Of a stretch of DNA of 64,000 nucleotides, positions 49,230 to 58,730 are shown piece after piece; positions within the stretch are counted from its first letter, which is position 1, and every line of letters begins with the position of its first letter. The DNA comes from JACKIC01 sp964543795. Its GTDB lineage: Bacteria; Planctomycetota; UBA1135; UBA2386. The notes under the pieces are model-generated. The model had not been told where the DNA came from. It saw only the letters and a list, made by a program, of their open reading frames with translations, and did no database searches. The position numbers and the translations under genes are program-made. The stretch is taken from contig CAZIZN010000017.1 of the NCBI GenBank assembly GCA_964543795.1, positions 50,570 through 114,569 of the forward strand. The letters run 5' to 3'.

Positions 49230-51596
49230 TCACCAGTCTCCGAACGTGTCGTCGTCCGCGGGCGGCGGCGGCGGCGGGGGTGCACCGGGTCCTCCGCTGC
49301 CTGGCGGCGGCGGTGGGCGGTACTGGTCGTTGCCGTCCTCGGGCACGCGCGGCGATCGGCGCTTGGGGCGTCCCTTGCCCTCGACGATGCTGCCGAACGT
49401 CGGCACGCGCTTGGGATCGAGTTCGACGTCGAAGGCCGTCAGGTCGAGGGGCTCGGGCTCGATGACTTCGACCTTGCCGCGGCGGTCGCGGTGCCGCGGC
49501 ACGACGTCGACGTCCCGCGGAGCGGTGCGGTGCCGCTCGCGCCGTTCGCGCTGGCGGTCGCCGCGCGAGGGCCGGCGTTCGCCGCCGGCGTCGCGCACCG
49601 GTTGGTTTCGCGGCGGCTGGTTTCGCGGCGGCTGCTGTCGGGGTGGTTGCGGCGCGCCCGGCGCCTCGGCGTTGCCGACGTCCTGCGCCGGCGCGTCGCC
49701 GCGCACGTCCTGGCCCTCGGCGCGGTCGCGGCCGCCGCGGCGTCGGCGCCGCCGCCGCCGACGGCGGTGGTCTGACTGGGAGTGGCCTGACTGGGATTGC
49801 TCGGACTGGGATTGCTCGGACTGGGAGTCGATCGCTGGTGCACCGGACTGCGCTTCGCCCTCGGGCGCGGCGGCGGCCTCGTCGTCGCGGCCGGAGTGGG
49901 CCTGCTCGACGTGGTGCTGGTGGGTCCGTGGATCGACGGGGTCGCCGTGCGGCGCCGGTTCGTCGCTGCGCGGGAACGGCTCGCCGTCCCGGGCACCGCG
50001 TCGCCGCCGCCGCCGCCGCCGGCGACGGCGTTCGCCTTCGCCGGATGCGGCTTCACCGACCATCGCATCGCCGTCGCCGCGGGCGAGACCATGGTCCTCC
50101 CGGTCTTCGTGGGACGCGCTGGCGGCGTCGGGCTCGTCGGCGACCGCGTCGTGGGGGCCCCGGTCGGCTTCGTCCGATCCAGCGGCGGTGATCCCGGCCC
50201 CGTGCAAGTCGGCCCCGCGCGAGTCGGCCCCGTCGGATGCCGGCTCCGGCGCCTGGCCGGATTCGTCGTCGCGGCGGCGTCCGCGCCGCCGACCGCGCCG
50301 GCGGCGCCTGCCGCGCCGCGGCGCGTCGCCCAAGTCGCTGGACTCGTCCTCTGCCGCCGCGTCCGGCTCGGGGCCTGGACCTCGTTCGTCGGCCGGCTCG
50401 TCGCTCGCGGCGCGGCCGTCCCCGAAATCGGTCGCGAACTCGTCGCCGGCCTCGGCCGGCTCGTGGATGCGGTGCGGAGCGTTCGTCGCGAGGTTGCGCC
50501 AGCGATCGAGCAGTTCGCTCGAACCGCCGCTGGCGAGCGTGCGCAGTTCGAACAGTTCGAGGGCTTCGTCGAAGTACGGTCCGTGCACGAAGCCGCCGGT
50601 CCGGAAACCCTTGCCGCCGTCGGGCGACTGGAAGCGGTGCTGCACGCCGCAGACGCGCTTCAGGCAGCCGGCGTCGCGGCGCGGCAGGCGCAGGTCCATG
50701 CTCAGCACGCCGAGCAGTTCCTCGGCGATCGACGACGGGCTGCGGTGCGGTTGCCGGCTCGCGGCCGCGAGCACGGGTTCGACGAACAGGACCGCGAGCA
50801 GCACGGCATTGCTCGGCGTGCGGCCCTGCCGGATCGAGTGGTCCAGCGCCTCGAGCAGGTGCCAGAACGCGACGCGGCGTTCGTGATCGGCGGTGGCGAG
50901 GAACTCGGCGACCACCGGCGTGAGCACGCGCAGGGCGCCGACGTCGCGCAGCAGCTGGAAGCTGTCGAGGGCGTGCCCGCCGCGGAGCAGGCGCAGGATC
51001 TCTTCGAGCAGCCGGGGTGGCGCGGCGCGCGAGAGGTCGCCGGCGGTCTCGGCCATGGCCGCGAAGGTCTCGGGCTCGATGGAGAAGCCGAGCCGTCCGG
51101 CGAACTTGACCGCACGAAGGATGCGGACCGGGTCCTCGCGGAAGCGCACGCGCGGATCGCCGATCGTGCGGATCACCCGGTTGCGCAGGTCCTCGAGACC
51201 GTTGGTGAAGTCGAGGATGCAGTCGCGCGTCGGGTCCAGGAACAGCGCGTTGACGGTGAAGTCGCGGCGCAGCGCGTCTTCCTCCGAGTTGCCGAACTCG
51301 TTGTCGCGCGTGATCAGCAGGTCGTCGTCGCCACCGGGGTTCTCGAGCTGCGGCGAGCGCCGGAAGGTCGAGACCTCGAGGATCTTGGTGTTGTCGTGGA
51401 AGTGCAGGTGGGCGAGCTTGAAGCGCCGTCCGATGATGCGGCAGTTGCGCGGGAACGTGCGCTTGACCTGCGGTGGCCGCGCCTCCGTGGCGATGTCGTA
51501 GTCCTTGGGCGACCGGCCCAGCAGCAGGTCGCGCACGCAACCACCGACGAGATAGGCTTCGAAACCCCGCTGGATCAGGCGCTGCGTCGCCCGCAC
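49230..51596 (-). CDS. PcnB-type tRNA nucleotidyltransferase/poly(A) polymerase with long Arg-rich tail
   Basis: A 788-aa protein from the GTG at 51596. Residues ~10-340 are the class II nucleotidyltransferase: AYLVGGCVRDLLLGRSPKDYDIAT, with catalytic Asp32 and Asp34, RRDFTVNALF, and 'REDPVRILRAVKFAGRLGF'. Residues ~410-788 are low-complexity: Arg runs of up to eleven, SQSEQSQSEQSQ repeats, and Pro-rich and acidic patches, ending PPPPADDDTFGDW. Typical PcnB is about 450 aa. PcnB adds poly(A) or CCA ends to RNA, and the Arg tail probably adds RNA binding (inference). In-frame sequence before the GTG (ITTIEPTVLSPTGLDLAQLD) looks coding, so the real start may be a non-ATG codon upstream (to ~51671). 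Confidence 0.85.
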   Translation of the reverse strand: MRATQRLIQRGFEAYLVGGCVRDLLLGRSPKDYDIATEARPPQVKRTFPRNCRIIGRRFKLAHLHFHDNTKILEVSTFRRSPQLENPGGDDDLLITRDNEFGNSEEDALRRDFTVNALFLDPTRDCILDFTNGLEDLRNRVIRTIGDPRVRFREDPVRILRAVKFAGRLGFSIEPETFAAMAETAGDLSRAAPPRLLEEILRLLRGGHALDSFQLLRDVGALRVLTPVVAEFLATADHERRVAFWHLLEALDHSIRQGRTPSNAVLLAVLFVEPVLAAASRQPHRSPSSIAEELLGVLSMDLRLPRRDAGCLKRVCGVQHRFQSPDGGKGFRTGGFVHGPYFDEALELFELRTLASGGSSELLDRWRNLATNAPHRIHEPAEAGDEFATDFGDGRAASDEPADERGPGPEPDAAAEDESSDLGDAPRRGRRRRRGRRRGRRRDDESGQAPEPASDGADSRGADLHGAGITAAGSDEADRGPHDAVADEPDAASASHEDREDHGLARGDGDAMVGEAASGEGERRRRRRRRRRRGARDGEPFPRSDEPAPHGDPVDPRTHQHHVEQAHSGRDDEAAAAPEGEAQSGAPAIDSQSEQSQSEQSQSGHSQSDHRRRRRRRRRRGGRDRAEGQDVRGDAPAQDVGNAEAPGAPQPPRQQPPRNQPPRNQPVRDAGGERRPSRGDRQRERRERHRTAPRDVDVVPRHRDRRGKVEVIEPEPLDLTAFDVELDPKRVPTFGSIVEGKGRPKRRSPRVPEDGNDQYRPPPPPGSGGPGAPPPPPPPADDDTFGDW

Positions 51597-51742
51597 GGCG
51601 TCGCTGTCGAGCTGTGCCAGGTCGAGGCCCGTGGGGGAGAGAACCGTTGGTTCGATCGTCGTAATCCCTTGATGATGAAGTGTCGGGGTTTACCGCCGGG
51701 CACCGGGGGGCGGCAACCGATTTCTGCCGGCGGCGCGCGTAC

Positions 51743-52432
51743 TCACGCCGAGAGGCCGCCGTCGACCGCCACGACCTGTCCGGTGACGTAGTCCGCCGCG
51801 GGCGAGAGCAGGTAGCGCACGAGGTCGACGACGTCGGCGGTGGTGCCCAGGCGTCCGGCCGGCACGCGAGGCAGCATGCGCGCCTGGCTGTCCTGGTGGC
51901 TCTGCGCGTGGTGGATCAGGCCGGGTGCCACGACGTTGACGGTGATCCGGTGCGGCGCGACCTCGAGGGCCAGCGACCGCGCGAGCTGCACGACGGCCGC
52001 CTTGGCGGCGAAGTAGACCGGTGCGCGCAGCATGGCGCGCTGCTTGTCGGCGCCGGCGGCCGCGAACAGGACGACGCGCCCGGGCCGGCCCGCCTCGACC
52101 ATGACCGGCACGACGGCCTGGACCGTGTGGAACACGGTGTCGACGTTGCTCGCGAACTGCGCGCGGAAGACGGCCGCCTCGGTGGCCAGCAGCGGCGCCT
52201 CGTGGAAGTCGCCGATGCAGTGGATCAGTGCGTAGGGCGCGCCGTGTGCGGCGCGGTAGTCGGCGACGGCCCTCGCGAGAGCGGCCGGATCGGTGGCGTC
52301 GACCCCGGAGCCGCGCGTCCAGACGGTCGCGCGTCCGGGGTGGGCCGCGGCGATCGAGGCTCCGATGCCCTGGCCGCCGCCGACGACGAGGATGCGCTGC
52401 TGGTCCGAAGGAGGCACGATGGCGGGCACCAT
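51743..52432 (-). CDS. Short-chain dehydrogenase/reductase-like protein
   Basis: A 229-aa Rossmann protein. The motif ILVVGGGQGIGASIA replaces the usual TGxxxGIG. The catalytic pair is VYFAAKAAV (Tyr and Lys, spaced YxxxK), and 'NVVAPGLIHHAQ' and 'YVTGQVVAVDGGLSA' are typical of SDR C-termini. The substrate is unknown. Two in-frame starts exist (52456 and 52432), and the downstream one keeps the normal N-terminus. It lies between the ABC exporter genes and pcnB, all minus strand. Confidence 0.85.
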   Translation of the reverse strand: MVPAIVPPSDQQRILVVGGGQGIGASIAAAHPGRATVWTRGSGVDATDPAALARAVADYRAAHGAPYALIHCIGDFHEAPLLATEAAVFRAQFASNVDTVFHTVQAVVPVMVEAGRPGRVVLFAAAGADKQRAMLRAPVYFAAKAAVVQLARSLALEVAPHRITVNVVAPGLIHHAQSHQDSQARMLPRVPAGRLGTTADVVDLVRYLLSPAADYVTGQVVAVDGGLSA

Positions 52433-52561
52433 AGGCGGTGCGGCGTCACCGCGCATGCAGCAGGCTCGTGAGGCGCTGCCGCGGCACCTTCCCGTCGGTG
52501 CCGGCCCGGCGTCGGCACGGTGCCCCCGGGAGCGTCCGCGGCCTCGCGCGGCGGGGTCCGG

Positions 52562-54067
52562 TCACTTCTCGCGCAGCCACGACAGGATCTCGCGCAGCTT
52601 CGGCGGATTGCCGGTCATCAGGATGCCGACGCGGAAGATCTTGCCGGCTGCCTTGAACGCGATCCACACGCTCGCGAGCAGCAGGACGCTGGTGATCAGG
52701 TACTCGTGGACCTCCGGTGGCCCGGCGGCGCGGTTCATCATCACGAACGGCGTGAACAGCGGGATGTAGCTGAGCACCTTGGCGACGAGCCCGTTCGGTT
52801 CCTTGACGATGAAGATCATCGACACGAGGGGCACGATCAGCAGGATGAAGATCGGCTGCAGCAGGTTCTGCGCTTCCTTGAGGCTGTTGGTGACCGAGCC
52901 CAGCCCGACGAGGATCGCCGCGTAGAGCAGGTAGCCGAAGAAGAAGTAGGCGACGAAGCTGATCAGGTAGAGCGGATCGCGCGCCGGCGCGGCCCAGGAG
53001 AGGTCGAAGCCCGGCAGCCACAGTTCCGCGGCGAGCACGCCGAGCAGCGCGAACAGCGCCCACGAGACGGTCAGGGTCAGGCCCGTCGCGGCGATGCCCC
53101 AGATCTTGCCGGCCATCAGCTGCAGCGGCGACACCGACGAGAGCAGCACCTCGATGATGCGGTTGCTCTTCTCTTCGACGGTGTTCGTCAGCAGCATCTG
53201 CGCGGCGGTGAAGATCGCGATCCAGAGGAAGTAGACGAACGCCGCCGGGGCCATGGCGGAGGCTTTGTCCGCACCCTTCACGTCTTCGGTGCGCCCGGTC
53301 TCGCCGACCTTCTTCTCGCGAAAACGCACCTCCTCCTTGATCCGCTCGGCGACGCTGCGCTCGATGCCGGCCGCGGCGATGCGCAGGTCCTGCACGACGC
53401 GCGTCGCGGCGTTGCCGTACCAGGTGCGCAGGTCGGCGTCGGAGAAGTTGTTGCTGACGTACCGGAAGTCGTCGAGCTCGCGCGCTGGATCCTCGCCGAT
53501 GATGAAGTAGGCGAACAGTTCGCCGTCCTTCACGAGCTGGTTCAGGCGCAGTTCGGCGGCGGCGGGGTCGCCGGCTTCGACGCCGAGGTCCTCGAGCGAC
53601 CGGTGCCGGTACTTCTGCGCCGTCTGCAGGACCTGCTGCTCCTTGATCAGCGTCTCGAGGTCGGACGCCGGCAGCTTCTGCAGCCATTCCTGCATCTTCT
53701 GGGCGACGCCGTCGGGCAGCGTCGGCGCGTCCGCCGGCGACTCGCCGGGGGCCACCTTCGGGAGCTCGTCGCCGAGCGCCTGCTGCAGCTCGGCGAGCGC
53801 TCCCGCCATCGTGCTCGTGCGCAGGAGCTTCGCGAGCGCCTGCATGTCGGCGGCTCGGGCCTGCCGTTCGATGCGTGCGCCGATGCGGTCCGAGCTCTTG
53901 TCGAGCACGGCGTAGCTCTGCGTCTGCTTGAGCTTGTTGAGAACGAAGCCCGCGCCGAAGGAGATCGCGATGAGGATCGGCAGCGACAGGATGCCGATCC
54001 AGAACGTCTTGGTGCGGACGTTCTCGAGGTACTCGCGCTGGGCGACGAGGAAGACCTTGTTGGCCAC
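52562..54067 (-). CDS. ABC-2 type (NatB-like) transporter permease
   Basis: A 501-aa protein with a GTG start. A first membrane helix (FWIGILSLPILIAISFGAGFVL) is followed by a ~220-residue extracytoplasmic domain rich in charged helices. Five further helices follow, beginning with AFVYFLWIAIFTAAQMLLTN, and the motif 'EEKSNRIIEVLLSSVSPLQLMAGKIWG' is the hallmark of the NatB/ABC-2 permease family. It would export an unknown substrate (sodium in Bacillus NatAB). It begins two bases after the ATPase gene stop. Confidence 0.9.
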   Translation of the reverse strand: MANKVFLVAQREYLENVRTKTFWIGILSLPILIAISFGAGFVLNKLKQTQSYAVLDKSSDRIGARIERQARAADMQALAKLLRTSTMAGALAELQQALGDELPKVAPGESPADAPTLPDGVAQKMQEWLQKLPASDLETLIKEQQVLQTAQKYRHRSLEDLGVEAGDPAAAELRLNQLVKDGELFAYFIIGEDPARELDDFRYVSNNFSDADLRTWYGNAATRVVQDLRIAAAGIERSVAERIKEEVRFREKKVGETGRTEDVKGADKASAMAPAAFVYFLWIAIFTAAQMLLTNTVEEKSNRIIEVLLSSVSPLQLMAGKIWGIAATGLTLTVSWALFALLGVLAAELWLPGFDLSWAAPARDPLYLISFVAYFFFGYLLYAAILVGLGSVTNSLKEAQNLLQPIFILLIVPLVSMIFIVKEPNGLVAKVLSYIPLFTPFVMMNRAAGPPEVHEYLITSVLLLASVWIAFKAAGKIFRVGILMTGNPPKLREILSWLREK

Positions 54068-54069
54068 GG

Positions 54070-54999
54070 TCAGCGCTCCGTCCCGGCGGCGGCCAGCTTG
54101 CGGTTCGCGTCCTCGACGGTGCGCACGAAGATCTCGTGCAGCGACGGCTCGCGGTAGTCGAAACGGCGCACGGTGACGCGGTCGACGAGCCAGCGCAGTG
54201 CCTGCTGCGGATCCTGGCCGGGCTGCAGGAAGATCTCGGCGTGCTTGCCGTGGTCGTTGACGCGCGCCGCACCCGGCAGCTGCGCCAGCTGGCCGCCGTC
54301 GCCGTCGTAGTCGAGCTGGATGCCGAGGTCGCGGCCCTGCTTGACCTGTGCCAGCGTGCCCGCGAACTGCAGCCTGCTCTTGTGGATCATCATCACGTAG
54401 TCGCAGAGCTGCTCGGCGTGTTCCATGCCGTGGGTGCTGAAGATCACGGTGCGACCCTGCCGCTTCATGTCGAGGATGAGATCGCGCATCGTGTCGCGGT
54501 TGACGGGGTCGAGGCCGGAGAACGGCTCGTCGAGGATCACGAGCTCGGGCTCGTGGATGATCGTGCCGAGCACCTGCACCTTCTGGCCCATGCCCTTGCT
54601 CATCGCCTCGCAGCGCTTGTCGAGCCAGTCGCCGAGCCCGTAGCGCGTCAGCAGCTCGCGCGCGCGCAGGTTCGCCGTGCGGGCGTCCATGCCCTTGAGC
54701 TTGCCGAAGTAGGCGACGATCTCCGCCGTGCGCATCTTCTTGTAGAGCCCCTTCTCCTCGGGCAGGTAGCCGAGCCGGTCCTTGACCTGCTGCGCGTCGG
54801 GGTGGCCGAGCACGGAGATCGAGCCCGAGTCGGGGTGGAAGATGCTCATCACCATGCGGATCGTCGTCGTCTTCCCGGCGCCGTTCTGGCCGAGGAACCC
54901 GTAGATGCAGCCCTTGGGAACCTCGAGCGAGAGAGTGTCGACGGCAGTGAACGAACCGAACCGCTTGGTGACGCCGCGGAGCGTCAGCGCGTGGTCCAT
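54070..54999 (-). CDS. ABC transporter ATP-binding protein (NatA-like)
   Basis: A 309-aa ATPase. Walker A GQNGAGKTTTIRM, a Q-loop/LPEEKGLYKKM region, signature MSKGMGQKVQ, Walker B ELVILDEPFSGLDP, D-loop and STHGMEHAEQ with the switch histidine. The C-terminal ~90 residues are a DUF4162-like regulatory part common in NatA-type ATPases. It partners the permease encoded immediately downstream. The ATG at 54999 is preferred over the in-frame ATG at 55065, which adds an unconserved leader. Confidence 0.92.
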   Translation of the reverse strand: MDHALTLRGVTKRFGSFTAVDTLSLEVPKGCIYGFLGQNGAGKTTTIRMVMSIFHPDSGSISVLGHPDAQQVKDRLGYLPEEKGLYKKMRTAEIVAYFGKLKGMDARTANLRARELLTRYGLGDWLDKRCEAMSKGMGQKVQVLGTIIHEPELVILDEPFSGLDPVNRDTMRDLILDMKRQGRTVIFSTHGMEHAEQLCDYVMMIHKSRLQFAGTLAQVKQGRDLGIQLDYDGDGGQLAQLPGAARVNDHGKHAEIFLQPGQDPQQALRWLVDRVTVRRFDYREPSLHEIFVRTVEDANRKLAAAGTER

Positions 55000-55117
55000 G
55001 GATGCGAGGGCGCCGTCCGTGGACGGCGGGGCGCGAAGATTGTCGGCGCGCTCCGTCGCATGCAAGGCGTCTCGCGCGGAACCGCGGCCGCTCGCGCCGC
55101 CGCGGTCCGCGCGGGCT

Positions 55118-57337
55118 TCAGATCCCGAGCGTGAGTGCGACGCCGTTCGACGCCGCCACGCCGAGCTGGTTGACGCCGGGGCTCAGCGTCAGCGACTGCA
55201 GGAACAGCGGCAGTCCCAGGAACGCGGTCGACGAACTGATCGAGTACGGCGCCGCGTGGTTCGAACCGGTCGGGAAGTAGAGCAGGGTCGCGCCGCCGGA
55301 GACGTAGCCGAAGCAACCGGGCGCGCCCTGCGGCGTGAGGTCGATCGGCGGATTCGCCTGCTGGAGCGAGATCAGGTGCGCGCCGAGCAGCGTGCCCGGC
55401 GGGATGTTGCTCGTCTGCAGTTGCACGGTGGTGCCGAGCACGGGTGCGGGCGAGACCTGGAAGCTCAGCGAGGAGATCGCATTCGCGCAGACCGCGAAGC
55501 CGGCGCCGAGCGTGGCGGAGAGGTCCCGGTTGCCCGGGTCGTTGCTGCCGCCGCGCGAGAAGCCGACCAGCGGCTGGCCGCCCGTGAGGGCGCAGCTCTG
55601 CCAGAGGTAGCTGACCTTGCCGCTCGGTTCGAACTGCACCTGGAACGTGTTCGGCGTCGAGGTGCCGTAGTTGACGACGCCGCTGTACGTCACGACGGCG
55701 CGCGTCGCGTTGGCGTCGAAACGCACCTGCCCGCCCGCACTCGGGTTCAGGTCGCGCCAGAACGGCACCCAGCGCATCGCGCCCGAGAGCAGTTCGCCGA
55801 CTCCGGGCGTGTAGGACGTGCCTGCACCGGCCGGCGACAGGAAGCCGTTCGAGCAGACCACGACCTGGTTCGTCGAGCCGCCGGGGTAGGGCAGCGCGAA
55901 CGGCAGCGCGACGGTGGTGTCCGCGTCGTCGCCGAGAAGCAGCGTCGAGCCGGCGGGAGCGATCCACGTCGCGGTCGCCGCACCGACCTGGTAGCGGTTG
56001 CCGACGAGGTCCATCGACAGACCGCCGCCGTTCAGGTCGAAAGCAGCCGGGCTCGCGAAGAACTCGTAGAACGCCGTGTCGCACTGGCTGCCGCCGCAGC
56101 CGTTGCCGTAGGTCGCGACCGAGGCCGCGGGCTGGCCGTCCGGCACGCGGGCGCCGACCGCCACCGTGAGCGCGCCGGGGCCGATGCGCGCCTGGTCGAG
56201 CAGGACCTGGCCGTTGCCCGGCGGCACGTCGCAGTCGAACCAGAAGTTGTAGAGGGTGTTCCAGTTCTGCGGGTTGTTGGGCGTGGCGGACCAGACGAGT
56301 TCGTTGCCGACGCGCGTGGCAGTCCAGTCGTTGAGCGGATCGCCGTCGATGTCGCGGAAGCCGAAGTTGCCCGCGGTGCCCGAGGCGAGGATCGGCACGC
56401 GGAACGAGGCCGCGCCGCGGTTCGCGTCGACGTTGTGCACGGCGTACTCGTAGTGGTACTGGCCGCCGCCGAGCGGGGTCACCACGACCGCCACGGCGTA
56501 GCGACCGTCGTCGCTGCCGTTGCCGCCCGTCTCGAGCGTCGCATTGGTCCAGTTGCCGAGGATCGAGCCGTAGGACTGGCCCGTGGCGTTGTTCGCGAAC
56601 GACCAGGAGCCGCCCCCGTAGCTCGGGTTGAAGCCGCGCGACGCGAGGTTGTCGCCGCGGTTGCCGACGGCCTCGCCCTGGTGGATCAGGTGGATGCCGT
56701 AGAAGTAGCGCGCGCCCGCGACGAGCAGGTCCTGCTCGCGCACGGTGACGCGGTTCTTCACGTTGTCGAAGCCGCTGGTGTTGAGGCTGCGCACGCCGTC
56801 CGCCGGCCCGATGCCCGTCTGCGGATCGCCGACGTCGAAGTAGCTGCCGACCGGGTTCCAGGTGCCGAGCCAGGGATCGATCTCCTGGGGCGGGCCGAGC
56901 CAGGTGCGATCCGCGTTGTTGCCCGAGCCGTAGGTGTCGAAGCACGAGATGCCCATCACCGAGCCTGTGCTCGGATTCTGGCAGCTGCCGCCGCAGCCCG
57001 AGCCGCCGTAGTTCGTCGACGTGAAGGCGTGCTTGCAGTAGGACCAGTCGCTGATCTGCACCATGCGGCCGCCCGACTCGCGGGCGATCAGGAAGCCGAA
57101 CTTGGGGTGGTTCGACTGCATGGCGGCGTACCACGGGATCGTCACGCTGCCCGGGTTGCACATCTCGTTCAGCATCGCCATGCCGACTTCGCCGTTGGGG
57201 TGGGCGGCGCCGCGGCGGCCGTAGTAGGTGAGGTCGTCGACCGCGGTCAGGCGGCCGTCGAGGCCGGGAACGGTGTTCGCCTGGGCGGTGAGCCCGGCAG
57301 TAGTGGCAGCCAGCGCCAACAACGTGACGTTTCGCAT
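55118..57337 (-). CDS. Large secreted protein with shared C-terminal module
   Basis: A 739-aa protein. Signal peptide MRNVTLLALAATTAGLTAQA. No enzyme family is recognised. It is rich in Gly, Asn, Ser and aromatic residues, with cysteine-containing motifs such as GGSGCGGSCQNP and YGNGCGGSQCD. Several beta-rich segments include 'YHYEYAVHNVDANRGAASFRVP', a repeat-like surface domain. The final ~110 residues (LGTTVQLQTSNIPPG... FLQSLTLSPGVNQLGVAASNG) form the beta module also found at the window start and at the amidase C-terminus. The ATG is preceded by AGAAGG at a good distance. It is probably a cell-surface protein. Confidence 0.82.
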   Translation of the reverse strand: MRNVTLLALAATTAGLTAQANTVPGLDGRLTAVDDLTYYGRRGAAHPNGEVGMAMLNEMCNPGSVTIPWYAAMQSNHPKFGFLIARESGGRMVQISDWSYCKHAFTSTNYGGSGCGGSCQNPSTGSVMGISCFDTYGSGNNADRTWLGPPQEIDPWLGTWNPVGSYFDVGDPQTGIGPADGVRSLNTSGFDNVKNRVTVREQDLLVAGARYFYGIHLIHQGEAVGNRGDNLASRGFNPSYGGGSWSFANNATGQSYGSILGNWTNATLETGGNGSDDGRYAVAVVVTPLGGGQYHYEYAVHNVDANRGAASFRVPILASGTAGNFGFRDIDGDPLNDWTATRVGNELVWSATPNNPQNWNTLYNFWFDCDVPPGNGQVLLDQARIGPGALTVAVGARVPDGQPAASVATYGNGCGGSQCDTAFYEFFASPAAFDLNGGGLSMDLVGNRYQVGAATATWIAPAGSTLLLGDDADTTVALPFALPYPGGSTNQVVVCSNGFLSPAGAGTSYTPGVGELLSGAMRWVPFWRDLNPSAGGQVRFDANATRAVVTYSGVVNYGTSTPNTFQVQFEPSGKVSYLWQSCALTGGQPLVGFSRGGSNDPGNRDLSATLGAGFAVCANAISSLSFQVSPAPVLGTTVQLQTSNIPPGTLLGAHLISLQQANPPIDLTPQGAPGCFGYVSGGATLLYFPTGSNHAAPYSISSSTAFLGLPLFLQSLTLSPGVNQLGVAASNGVALTLGI

Positions 57338-57368
57338 GCGAGCCTTCTGGAGGGGATCGAGGAGATTC

Positions 57369-57385
57369 GCTCGCCGTGGGCGAGC
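57369..57385. other. Hairpin in the leader of the secreted-protein gene
   Basis: gctcgcc, loop gtg, ggcgagc: a perfect 7-bp stem, 32 bases upstream of the minus-strand ATG (57337). It lies in the 5' leader or promoter and could affect translation. No T tract follows. The rest of the 254-nt gap (57338-57591) holds no obvious gene. Confidence 0.55.
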
Positions 57386-57591
57386 GGGACCGGCCAGGAA
57401 GCGTAGTCCGGGCGGCGAACGGAGGAAGGGGCTCCGCGCGGGAAGGATGTCCCAGCGCGGCCGTGTCCGATCCGGCCCCGACCGCCGCGGTCGGCCGACG
57501 GGTCGTGGCGCGCCCGCGTCCGGGCCGGACCGCCTGAGCTGGCTGCGGCGCCGCGCGCCGGAGCGTCCCGCTTCGGGACCGTCCCCTTCCT

Positions 57592-58305
57592 TCAGGGGTG
57601 CGGAGTCGTCGTGCGCGATTCGAGGACCATGATCTTCTGCCAGATCTTGCGCGACAGGTTCGTGGTGAGGTCCTCGACCTCGTCGACCGCCGCGACCGCC
57701 TCGCCGTCGGGGAACCCCTGCGCGTAGAGCGCGGCGAGTTTGCCCATCAGCGACAGCATCTCGGAGCAGTAGTCGAGGTAGCGGGACAACTCGAACGGCG
57801 ACAGCGTGCGGCGCGGCGACGACGGCGTGTCCTGGCCCGGATGGTGCAGCCGATCGGGGTCCTTCGTCAGCTGGTGCATGTCGACGATGTGCGCCATCGC
57901 GCGCAGTTCGTGCAGCGCCTCGAGGCACAGGCGGCGTCGGCGGCGCAGATCGAGGCTGAGGGCGAAGACGGCGCCGGCACCGAGGAAGAACAGCATCGAG
58001 ATGCCGGCCTCGAGGGTCTGGACCGCCTCCGAGATCTGCCATTCGTCGGCGACGCGCAATCGCACCGACGCGACCAGCGCCGCGATGGTCAGCACGGCGC
58101 ACGAACACAGCGCGATCGAGATCAGGCGCAGCAGCGTGCTCGGGCGGCGGATGCGGGCGCTGCGCTGCGCATGGGATCGCGCGAGGTCGAGCAGCGCCGC
58201 TGCGACGGCGCCGAGATTCGCCTGCGGGAAGCGCTCGCGGATACGTTCGCGCAGGCGGGCGATCGTCTCGATGATCCGGGTGGCGTCGAGGGTCTGGAAG
58301 TCCAC
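57592..58305 (-). CDS. Two-helix membrane protein of unknown function
   Basis: A 237-aa protein from the GTG at 58305. An N-terminal helical part (LDATRIIETIARLRERIRERFPQANLG) is followed by two hydrophobic helices (LRLISIALCSCAVLTIAALVASV at ~60-82 and ISMLFFLGAGAVFALSL at ~100-117), a basic loop (RRRRRLCLEALHELRAMAHIVDMHQLTKDPDRL), and a soluble helical C-terminus. The family is not recognised. The upstream frame extension to 58569 is arginine-rich and lacks coding character. It precedes the secreted-protein gene on the same strand. Confidence 0.65.
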   Translation of the reverse strand: MDFQTLDATRIIETIARLRERIRERFPQANLGAVAAALLDLARSHAQRSARIRRPSTLLRLISIALCSCAVLTIAALVASVRLRVADEWQISEAVQTLEAGISMLFFLGAGAVFALSLDLRRRRRLCLEALHELRAMAHIVDMHQLTKDPDRLHHPGQDTPSSPRRTLSPFELSRYLDYCSEMLSLMGKLAALYAQGFPDGEAVAAVDEVEDLTTNLSRKIWQKIMVLESRTTTPHP

Positions 58306-58612
58306 GTGCCGATCGTCGGGTCTCGACCCCGGCAACGCGAGGCGGGCGTGCCAGAACGCGACCGGGTCGATGTGCGAGCCGGGTTGCCGCCGTGGAATAC
58401 CCGCCGACGGCCTGGTCGGCGGCCGGCACGCCGCCGACACACTGCGCGGCGGGCAAGCCGCGCAGCGCCTCCGGGCGCTGCGACGGCGCCGCGGAGCGAT
58501 GGTGTTGCGGAGCGAATGGTGCAGGTCCGCCCCCCAGGGTCTCCGGGGAGCGTTCCCAGGGTCGACCATGCGTCGGGGGCGGCGTCTCCGTGCGACGCGG
58601 CCGGCGACGGCG
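58306..58612. other. Gap without a supported gene; contains a strong hairpin
   Basis: About 300 bases between the two-helix membrane protein start and the tiny ORF at 58613. No reading frame with coding character is seen. A 9-bp perfect hairpin (cgcagcgcc-tccg-ggcgctgcg) lies at 58461-58482. Nothing else was recognised. Confidence 0.4.
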
Positions 58613-58705
58613 CTAGCTCAGCAACGCAAGGAGCAGCAGCAGCCCGAGGGCGGCGATCGTGAAACCCACGGCGGAGCGCGGGATGACAGGGTTGGCAACA
58701 CGCAT
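58613..58705 (-). CDS. Possible 30-aa single-span membrane peptide
   Basis: MRVANPVIPRSAVGFTIAA is followed by a Leu-rich tail ending LLALLS, a clear single hydrophobic helix with a basic N-terminus. It is too short to be sure of. It may be a real small membrane protein or a chance frame. There is no ribosome-binding site at a good distance (the upstream sequence is gaggccttgcgcccc). Confidence 0.3.
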   Translation of the reverse strand: MRVANPVIPRSAVGFTIAALGLLLLLALLS

Positions 58706-58730
58706 GGGGCGCAAGGCCTCCCGTGCAGGT

